64,000 nt of DNA from Prevotella sp. E9-3 (GTDB lineage Bacteria; Bacteroidota; Bacteroidia; Bacteroidales; Bacteroidaceae), in NCBI RefSeq assembly GCF_022024015.1, contig NZ_CP091786.1, positions 2,728,001-2,792,000 of the forward strand. The letters are read 5' to 3'. Positions 37,401 to 41,706 of the stretch are shown here, piece by piece. Both the position numbers and the translations under genes were made by a program. The notes below the pieces were generated by a model. That model saw only the letters and a program-made list of their open reading frames with translations, was not told the DNA's origin and did not search any database. The first letter of the stretch is position 1. Every line of letters begins with the position of its first letter.

Positions 37401-38008
37401 GCCTCAAACGAAGCCCAGTTGCTGCCGGAATATACCGCTCCTGTGTAGTTGTCGGGATAAATAACCATACCCTTCTTTCCATTCACACTCTGATTTAGTG
37501 TGTAACTCTTGCCAGCACCTTTGCCGCCATTAACCGTGCGGGTAGTGAGGAGATACGTCCACTCGGCCATGGACAGTGTGCGCCAGCCTAAGCCGATGAG
37601 TGCGCCCCAGTCAGACTTCAACGACTCAGAAGCAACTTTGCCGTAGCCGTTGGTGTTATTGGTGGCACTTGAAGAGGTAATGCCATACTTGTTTACCGCA
37701 GTCCAGGTGCTGGAGGCTCCCACCCAGCCAAAGAGGTCAACGGTGGCATTCTCGCTGATGTAAGGAGAAGATGCTGTCACCTTGGTGTTGCCTGCGGCGT
37801 TGCCGATGTAGTCCCACTGATGCTCGGCAAAGGCCCAACTCCAGTTACTGCCGTTGTAAGTTGCCTGCAGGTTGCCCTGTGCGAAGCTGACCTTCTTAGT
37901 GGCGCTGACGCTGAACACACCGTCCAGCAAGTTTTTCTGCGCCCATGTTCCCTGCGTCACTGCCGTAAGAAGCAGGGCGAGAAGCGAAAGAAGTTTTGTT
38001 TTTCTCAT
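34496..38008 (-). CDS. Large secreted FISUMP/GLUG-repeat protein with T9SS C-terminal domain
   Basis: The product is 1170 residues with a signal peptide (1-23, ending TQGTWAQ). Residues about 30-265 resemble the Bacteroidota 'major paralogous'/FISUMP surface domain (VSFAQGNLQATYN, WTYLLTTR, GFYWSSTPATTTD, GFSVRLVKE). Two long homologous repeats (about 275-600 and 600-890) follow, each with GLUG-type units (CGTFDGQGHTMNLNI; GGIYDGNGKTLDVTL) and the motif TNCYYNEVAAASSL or a close variant. The C-terminus has the T9SS sorting pattern TYTLDGRRISKATQKGVYIQ but extends about 13 residues past the usual KKVII end. Probable surface adhesin with an unknown ligand. Located between the two tracrRNA copies, so possibly acquired with the accessory segment. 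Confidence 0.72.
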   Translation of the reverse strand: MRKTKLLSLLALLLTAVTQGTWAQKNLLDGVFSVSATKKVSFAQGNLQATYNGSNWSWAFAEHQWDYIGNAAGNTKVTASSPYISENATVDLFGWVGASSTWTAVNKYGITSSSATNNTNGYGKVASESLKSDWGALIGLGWRTLSMAEWTYLLTTRTVNGGKGAGKSYTLNQSVNGKKGMVIYPDNYTGAVYSGSNWASFEAAGCVFLPAAGWRNGTTIDNINDRGFYWSSTPATTTDAKRMFFAGGLDLSDTNSRAFGFSVRLVKEYSLSTDATGDFIIASKADWEKFCSDINNGSTYSGQTVKLTADISGITTRTSNDLKNPFCGTFDGQGHTMNLNISVTTSDATSAPFGYIENATVKNLHITGTETTAGMRIASIAGFAKSSTITNCWSEVALSSSRAKDIDCGAFVARTESGSTVTLNGCLFTGSITYSNANGYEGGGMVGWAKGTVKLNGCVFAPSAITITKYQSHNMFIGNASGTLTNCYYNEVAAASSLTVQGKQARNIIAGDGVIINGLGAATTTYDVSGIAVYGKGLKYGDTFCAGNSESVTLDLNFSKTGCVFTSYTASGGTLANTTSNGPTLTMPDADVTIGATYRECAGTEADPYLITSTADWNTLSANVDNGNTYSGVYFSQTKDISVTTTLGPSTTNNSYKPFGGIYDGNGKTLDVTLNGSGQCTAPFGCIQGATIKNLHITGSISTTGLRPASIASFCENSTITNCWSEVAISSSNGSDIDGGAFVGRVNENKSLTLNGCLFTGSITYSNAKGYEGGGMVGYTQAGSSATLNNCVFAPSAISIQNYSGHKMFVGGKVLGTLTNCYYNDVAAASRLIKEAKQMRCITAGTDVTSLVISGDGTEYDVSAITAYATGLKYNDVYYAGSADNVSLTLSHGDAATGYSFDQYTASAGTLSGTTLTMPDADVTISATWTKNTKILAETATDNQAWLTENDGQVYEITLTRTLQAGSWNTFAAPFSTAIPEGWTVKELTSATFADGTLTLNFANAASIEAGKPYLVKVAANTDLSTAPFTGAIVSKDAQPFTSTDVDFIPTLGATTIPDGNTKAVLFLAAGNTLLNPSALPANIKGFRAYFQLKGETASLARAFSIDFGDGETTGIIAIGTDRAASTDNATYTLDGRRISKATQKGVYIQNGKKVIIRSATQGDVCQSKK

Positions 38009-38111
38009 TGTTTTGTTTTTAAATGATTAAACTTATTTGTTAATGATAAATGTTTGTTTCCTAATGCCTGTCGCCGAATCACAAGGGACAGTCCCCTATC
38101 AAAGCTGATGT

Positions 38112-38327
38112 TTATAAACTGTCGATTGGGATGAGCTGGTACTCCTTCTCCACGTCCACGTCGTCGAGGGCATTCCCACATGCAGGCGCGGAAAAAGGGC
38201 GCCTGTAGCCGATTTTAAGGGGGGGGGGGGGGGTAACTATGCCGCTCACCACCAAGCAGTTACGGCCGCTCAGAGTCAGTGTCCGGGCGGTGTCGGGAGT
38301 GTGGGGTATGTGGAGGTAGCGGGGCAT
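38112..38327 (-). CDS. Hypothetical 71-residue ORF containing a C15 homopolymer
   Basis: The frame reads MPRYLHIPHTPDTARTLTL, continues through four prolines encoded by the homopolymer, and ends 'VDVEKEYQLIPIDSL'. I do not recognise it. The start half and end half are joined in frame only at the present tract length. A change by one base would cut the protein, so either it is phase-variable or it is not a real gene. The acidic C-terminal part lends weak support to coding. Confidence 0.3.
   Translation of the reverse strand: MPRYLHIPHTPDTARTLTLSGRNCLVVSGIVTPPPPLKIGYRRPFSAPACGNALDDVDVEKEYQLIPIDSL
38219..38233. repeat. G15 homopolymer
   Basis: Fifteen consecutive G on the + strand, far longer than any other homopolymer in the window. 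It is a candidate slipped-strand site, but also a classic place for sequencing error. Confidence 0.85.
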
Positions 38328-38405
38328 GAGTGATTTGTTATTCGATTTGTGGGGTTAGATTGTTTGTTTTGAGAGGTAAAGAGAGGGGACTGGGGGCGTG
38401 AGAGG

Positions 38406-38505
38406 TCAGAATAGGTCTGAGTGGGTGCCGGTCTGCAGGAAGAGAAGCGTCAGCTGCGTGTCGCTCTGTTCCCATGTGATACCGTATATGCCATCGCTAT
38501 AAGCC
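38406..38505 (-). pseudogene. C-terminal fragment of a RelE/YafQ-type toxin
   Basis: The - strand encodes AYSDGIYGITWEQSDTQLTL, then LFLQTGTHSDLF and a stop at 38406-38408. The ending TGTHSDLF, with a preceding strand pattern, is that of RelE/YafQ-family mRNA-cleaving toxins, which are about 90 residues long. Only about 32 residues remain, with no start codon, directly after the antitoxin gene. The catalytic core is therefore missing and no toxin can be made. Confidence 0.6.
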
Positions 38506-38727
38506 CATTTCCTTATAAAAGTCCTTTAGCGAGTCGTAATGTGTCACTCTTCCGTGCTTCACGTCGTCCATCGCCTCGCGGTAGCCCGCGGTCTTGGTGA
38601 CGTCGTACTCCTTGGGCTTGGCATCCTTCTGTACCTTGACAGAGGTGACGCCCATAAGCATCTTGCAGGCCTGCTTCACCTTCGAAACGAGGCTCTCGTC
38701 GGGGACTTGTAATACTAACGTTGCCAT
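38497..38727 (-). CDS. Antitoxin-like protein (orphan)
   Basis: The product is 76 residues, MATLVLQVPDESLVSKVKQA at the start and DSLKDFYKEMGL at the end. Size, the N-terminal strand-helix pattern and position directly before a RelE/YafQ-type C-terminal fragment support a type II antitoxin. The start is supported by ATAATCTATATTG immediately upstream (+ strand view) and a strong -7 box at 38868-38875. The toxin partner is broken, so this may be a retained antitoxin that still binds its own promoter or protects against a related toxin elsewhere. Confidence 0.65.
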   Translation of the reverse strand: MATLVLQVPDESLVSKVKQACKMLMGVTSVKVQKDAKPKEYDVTKTAGYREAMDDVKHGRVTHYDSLKDFYKEMGL

Positions 38728-38875
38728 AATCTATATTGTCTTTTGAATTGTCTTTTATTGTCTGTCTGTAGTTTCGCAGCCTTTCGGCTGACAAAACTGC
38801 GGTTGAGCGAGAGCAATGATGCTTGCATCAATTGCCGAGCGTGAGCAGTTTCGCGGCTTTCACGCCGCAAAGGTA
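38728..38875 (-). promoter_or_regulatory. Promoter and structured 5' leader of the antitoxin gene
   Basis: The - strand -7 box TACCTTTG lies at 38868-38875. The roughly 130-base leader can fold into several hairpins: GCGGCGTGAAAGCCGC, a larger one at about 38808-38841 (GCAATTGATG against CATCATTGC) and GCCGAAAGGC. The 91-residue open frame crossing this region (38715-38990) would start upstream of the promoter and is not credible. Confidence 0.55.
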
Positions 38876-38974
38876 CAAAAAAATTATACAAAAAACCGCA
38901 TTTGGGGAGGATATTAACACGATTTCTGTGCAGAATACTATTCAATTTGTCAAGATAAGTTGTATCGCCCACGT

Positions 38975-39049
38975 TTAGTTTCTTCGGCATTTACCACTGC
39001 CCCACCCTATACTGTGTGTGCCAAAACCCATGCCAGGAATCTTGATTTT
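38975..39049 (-). pseudogene. Decayed fragment of a second cas9 (RuvC-I start)
   Basis: The - strand encodes KIKIPGMGFGTHSIGWGSGK, which aligns with the Cas9 start KKILGLDLGTNSIGWAVVK. About 34 of 45 bases match the cas9 5' coding DNA (33872-33916). The catalytic Asp8 has become Gly, a base is inserted near the 3' side and a stop follows five codons later. It lies just after the four-helix-bundle gene, which itself is driven by a copy of the cas9 promoter. This is what remains of a duplicated cas9. Confidence 0.75.
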
Positions 39050-39054
39050 GGGTG

Positions 39055-39843
39055 TTATCGCTTTAGAGAGTTCTGAGAGTTCTGAGGATTCTGAATATTC
39101 TGAGGATCCTGAGGATTCTGAGGATTCTGAATATTCTGAGGATCCTGAGGATTCTGATTTTTCAGATTATTCCGATAGTTTAGCCGACTTTGGAACATTC
39201 TTTCTTTGATACCTCCTTCGGTGACAAAGCGATTTTGCATGGTGATAAGGAGCTTGTGGAGCATGAAAGAGGCCTGATGGATGAGGGTGATACACAGATT
39301 GGCAATCTCTTCGTCGTTCATGCGACGGATGGTCTGGCCATAATCCTTGATAATCTGTTGGCTTCTGGCATATTGCCTCATCTTGTCGTATCGGGGATGG
39401 AGATTACTCCATTGCTGCATGTCGCGAACTCTAAGGTAGTCTTCATAGTCGTCGAGCAGTTCTTCCAAACTGGCTTTCGCCACGTTGGTTAGCTTAATCT
39501 CTGTTTCACTGGACGTAGCTGCCGCCTGGTTTCCTTCTGCGATATTTTGCTTGCCACTGCGTGCTGCTTGTACCATTTGGTCAACAGTCCGATCGCCTTT
39601 TTGCAGATAGTGTTGTGTGAAGTAATAGGTGATATCGTAGATAATCTCGGTCACTTTATAGACTCTTAAATGACGATAGTGCCCATGTTGGGGAAGAAAG
39701 GTCAAGGGGGAAGAGGACTGAGAGGACTGATTGCTCTGAGTATTCGGAGTGTTCGGAGTATTCTGAATATTCTGATTATTCGGAGTATTCGGAGAATTCT
39801 GAGAATTCTGAGAATTCTGAAAATTTTGAGTGTTAGGGTTCAT
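39055..39843 (-). CDS. Four-helix-bundle protein with Asn/Gln/Pro-rich termini, under a cas9-like promoter
   Basis: The product is 262 residues from the ATG at 39843; the frame to 39918 runs through the promoter. Residues about 1-50 are low-complexity repeats of QN, NTP and QNS. Residues about 60-215 form a helical domain (YRHLRVYKVTEIIYDITYYF, ARSGKQNIAEGNQAAATSSE, ASLEELLDDYEDYLRVR) of the four-helix-bundle/'S23' family related to 23S rRNA intervening-sequence proteins and to the Avd accessory proteins of retroelements. The C-terminus is another repeat tract (NPQDPQNIQNPQN). The family's role is unclear; some members bind nucleic acid. Its promoter and untranslated leader are homologous to those of cas9 right up to the start codon, so it is likely co-regulated with cas9. 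A cas9 fragment follows directly. Confidence 0.75.
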   Translation of the reverse strand: MNPNTQNFQNSQNSQNSPNTPNNQNIQNTPNTPNTQSNQSSQSSSPLTFLPQHGHYRHLRVYKVTEIIYDITYYFTQHYLQKGDRTVDQMVQAARSGKQNIAEGNQAAATSSETEIKLTNVAKASLEELLDDYEDYLRVRDMQQWSNLHPRYDKMRQYARSQQIIKDYGQTIRRMNDEEIANLCITLIHQASFMLHKLLITMQNRFVTEGGIKERMFQSRLNYRNNLKNQNPQDPQNIQNPQNPQDPQNIQNPQNSQNSLKR

Positions 39844-39868
39844 TTTGTGGCTTATAGTTTTTCTGCTA

Positions 39869-39876
39869 CAAAAGTA
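39869..39876 (-). promoter_or_regulatory. -7 promoter element of the four-helix-bundle gene (cas9 promoter copy)
   Basis: The - strand reads TACTTTTG, 26 bases before the ATG at 39843, equivalent in position to the cas9 box. Confidence 0.65.
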
Positions 39877-39893
39877 CAATATTATTTCGAGAT

Positions 39894-39925
39894 ATTGGAA
39901 GAACAGAAGAAAAACCATATCTTTG
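39894..39925 (+). promoter_or_regulatory. Promoter of tracrRNA B
   Basis: ATTG (39894-39897), 20 bases, TATCTTTG (39918-39925). The -7 box and downstream sequence are identical to tracrRNA A; the -33 element is one base weaker. Confidence 0.75.
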
Positions 39926-39927
39926 CA

Positions 39928-40012
39928 TCACTAATTTTTAGCAAATCACAATAAGGATTATTCCGTTGTGAAAACATTCAAGGAGGGGTAGGCAACTACC
40001 TCGCCTTTTTTA
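39928..40012 (+). ncRNA. tracrRNA B: second tracrRNA-like RNA with a different 3' end
   Basis: It has the same anti-repeat (39930-39949) and nexus (39953-39967) as tracrRNA A, base for base. After AAAACATT the tail differs: a new stem pairs AAGG.GGGGTAG (39980-39991) with CTACCTC.CCTT (39996-40007) around GCAA, followed by a T run to 40011. All parts needed to pair with crRNA and bind Cas9 are present, so it could be functional. It has no cas9 of its own beside it. It could act as a backup tracrRNA, or as a variant with altered stability or Cas9 affinity. Whether it is expressed is unknown. Confidence 0.8.
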
Positions 40013-40167
40013 TTAATCCTGGGTACATTATTTTTTCAGTAACCATGGAATGGATTTCAAAAAGCAGTCCACATGGTTAGCTGCTGACTGTCATTCAATT
40101 CTTTTTTAATGCAAATTGAGCAACAGTTCTTATCATTTTGGATGATAAGTGGAGGAGCACTGAAACA

Positions 40168-40225
40168 AATTATAGCTATAATTGCGAAAATTATAGCTAA
40201 AATTCAAATAATTATAGCTATAATT
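40168..40225. repeat. Three 16-bp palindromes with 21-bp phasing (AATTATAGCTATAATT)
   Basis: Copies begin at 40168, 40189 and 40210, exactly 21 bp apart (two helical turns). The middle copy has one substitution. They look like operator sites for a cooperatively binding protein. Confidence 0.75.
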
Positions 40226-40285
40226 TATTTTATTTGTTCATTTATCTCATTGCAATACAATTGAGGTTATTTCCCAATAGAATGA

Positions 40286-40360
40286 ATTTTGGCCATTATT
40301 TTCCGAATTTTGGCCAAAATTAAAAAAATAATGGCCAAAATTTAAAATGAATGCCATTAT
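40286..40360. repeat. Three to four phased GGCC-centred palindromes upstream of corA
   Basis: TTTTGGCCA-type palindromes have GGCC centres at 40291, 40312 and 40333, exactly 21 bp apart. A half-site TGCCATT sits at the next 21-bp position. The array ends just upstream of the corA promoter region (40365-40395), so it probably serves as regulator-binding DNA for corA. Confidence 0.75.
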
Positions 40361-40387
40361 AATGTTCTTTAATTGAAAAAGAATCGC

Positions 40388-40395
40388 TACCTTTG
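40388..40395 (+). promoter_or_regulatory. -7 promoter element for corA
   Basis: TACCTTTG (TAnnTTTG) lies about 210 bases before the corA start, giving a long leader. Confidence 0.6.
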
Positions 40396-40429
40396 CACTC
40401 GAATAATGTATAACTAAACAACAACAATT

Positions 40430-40465
40430 ATGGACGATTACCCGGCGGATACATGTAAACGTTAG
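40430..40465 (+). CDS. Possible 11-residue leader peptide before corA
   Basis: ATG GAC GAT TAC CCG GCG GAT ACA TGT AAA CGT TAG encodes MDDYPADTCKR. It lies early in the corA leader. Asp/Pro-rich nascent starts are known, from work on other bacteria, to destabilise ribosomes when magnesium is low, and mgtL-type leaders exploit this. Use of such a mechanism here is my inference; the ORF could be chance. Confidence 0.35.
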   Translation: MDDYPADTCKR

Positions 40466-40606
40466 CCAGGGGGACCGGTGGCAAGGCTGCTAATCCCCTT
40501 GCCAATATTCAATTAAGAGAGTATATAGTTAACAGTTAATAGTGGAACATACTATTCACTTTTTGCTATTCACTAGTCACTATTCATCATTAAAGGATTA
40601 GCAACA
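40466..40606 (+). promoter_or_regulatory. Structured corA leader with alternative hairpins
   Basis: GGCAAGG (40480-40486) pairs with CCTTGCC (40497-40503). Alternatively GGGG (40469-40472) can pair with CCCC (40495-40498), which would break the first stem. No U-run follows, so it is not a simple terminator. 40526-40590 contains short repeats of ACTATTCACT. It could be a regulatory RNA; no known riboswitch class is recognised. Confidence 0.4.
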
Positions 40607-41533
40607 ATGAAGACTTATTGGAACACCCAGAATGGGCTGAACCAGCTGAGCGAGTGGCAGGAGAACTGCTGGATTCAACTGACATGCCCAACAGAAGACG
40701 AGCAACACGAACTGGAAAAGCAGTTTGGCATTCCCGATTATTTCATTTCAGATATTAGCGATACCGACGAACGGGCCCGTTATGAATACGACGATGGCTG
40801 GATGCTCATTATTCTGCGCATTCCCTATGTCAAGGAAATAAGAAGCCGCACGCCATACACCACCGTGCCATTGGGTATCATTCACAAGCGGAACGTTACC
40901 ATCACGGTGTGCTACTACGAAACAAATATGATGATTGATTTCGTGAGCTATCAGCAGAAACGTGCAGTGGGCTTTACCGACCATGTGGATATGATTTTCC
41001 GCCTGTTCTACTCGTCGGCAGTGTGGTATCTGAAGCGACTCAAGCAGATCAATTCGCTCATAGACAAGGCCAAACGGAATCTGGACCGGGACGTGAACAA
41101 TGAGAGCCTGATTGGACTTTCACGTCTGCAGGACTCACTCACCTATTTCCAGACATCTATTCGTGGCAATGAGACCCTGTTGTCGAAACTGAAGTTCAAA
41201 CTGCAGATTGACGAACTTGATGCCGACCTTATTGAAGACGTAAGCATCGAGATGACGCAGGCCCGAGAAACAACCAGTATATACTCAGACATTTTGGAAT
41301 CGACGATGGACACCTACTCTTCCATCATCAACAACAACATGAACACCGTGATGAGAACGCTGACCTCGGTATCGATTCTGATGATGTTTCCAACGCTGAT
41401 TGCCTCATTGTTCGGAATGAACCTGATCAACGGAATGGAGAACCACCCCTTGGGATTCCCATTCGCCTTGGTTCTCTCAGTAGGAGTGTCGGCCTTCGCA
41501 TGGTGGCTGCTGCACAGAAAGGGACTCGTATAG
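40607..41533 (+). CDS. corA: CorA-family magnesium/divalent cation transporter
   Basis: The product is 308 residues. A long soluble N-terminal domain (1-245) is followed by two C-terminal membrane helices, with the CorA signature GMN in SLFGMNLINGMEN at the pore mouth. The second helix and a short basic tail (WWLLHRKGLV) end the protein. It forms a pentameric channel in the inner membrane that admits Mg2+ or related ions. It is transcribed alone from the promoter at 40388-40395 with a long structured leader and phased palindromes upstream, so it is likely regulated at more than one level. Confidence 0.93.
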   Translation: MKTYWNTQNGLNQLSEWQENCWIQLTCPTEDEQHELEKQFGIPDYFISDISDTDERARYEYDDGWMLIILRIPYVKEIRSRTPYTTVPLGIIHKRNVTITVCYYETNMMIDFVSYQQKRAVGFTDHVDMIFRLFYSSAVWYLKRLKQINSLIDKAKRNLDRDVNNESLIGLSRLQDSLTYFQTSIRGNETLLSKLKFKLQIDELDADLIEDVSIEMTQARETTSIYSDILESTMDTYSSIINNNMNTVMRTLTSVSILMMFPTLIASLFGMNLINGMENHPLGFPFALVLSVGVSAFAWWLLHRKGLV

Positions 41534-41650
41534 TGTAGGATTACACCTGTATGATGCCTTATACGGAGAATATAGAACGTAAAATGGTTAAATAATGCAA
41601 AATGGCTTTGTTTTTATCTTTATACCTTTTAGCAATTAACCTTTTTTACG

Positions 41651-41658
41651 TAACTTTG
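41651..41658 (+). promoter_or_regulatory. -7 promoter element for the DUF349 gene
   Basis: TAACTTTG (TAnnTTTG) ends 48 bases before the start codon. Confidence 0.55.
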
Positions 41659-41706
41659 ACCGCAATTTATGATTGAACAAAACCATTTCAGTAACTAAAA
41701 AGTTAA

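Larger units (their letters stand above)
38009..38496. other. Poorly coding stretch with a G15 tract, a weak ORF and a toxin remnant
   Basis: Upstream of the GLUG-type gene I find no convincing -7 box. The region holds the weak ORF 38112-38327 with its homopolymer, a GC-rich purine tract (GAGAGGTAAAGAGAGGGGAC) and, at its right end, the toxin fragment. Confidence 0.5.
39844..40133. repeat. Copy B of the duplicated cas9-promoter/tracrRNA segment
   Basis: It matches 33920-34057 from the start codon of the downstream gene through the nexus of the tracrRNA, diverges for about 125 bases that include a different terminator, then matches 34116-34145 again at 40104-40133. Spacing to copy A is about 5.9 kb, same orientation. 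Confidence 0.9.

Noticed and set aside
38715-38990. 91-residue ORF upstream of the antitoxin
   Set aside because: It begins upstream of the antitoxin promoter and crosses its structured leader; no recognisable protein.
39018-39209. Ser/Glu/Asp-rich + strand ORF
   Set aside because: It is the mirror of the repetitive C-terminus of the four-helix-bundle gene.
34147-39850. Insertion sequence or prophage between the tracrRNA copies
   Set aside because: No transposase, integrase or phage gene and no terminal inverted repeats; only the duplicated junction flanks it.
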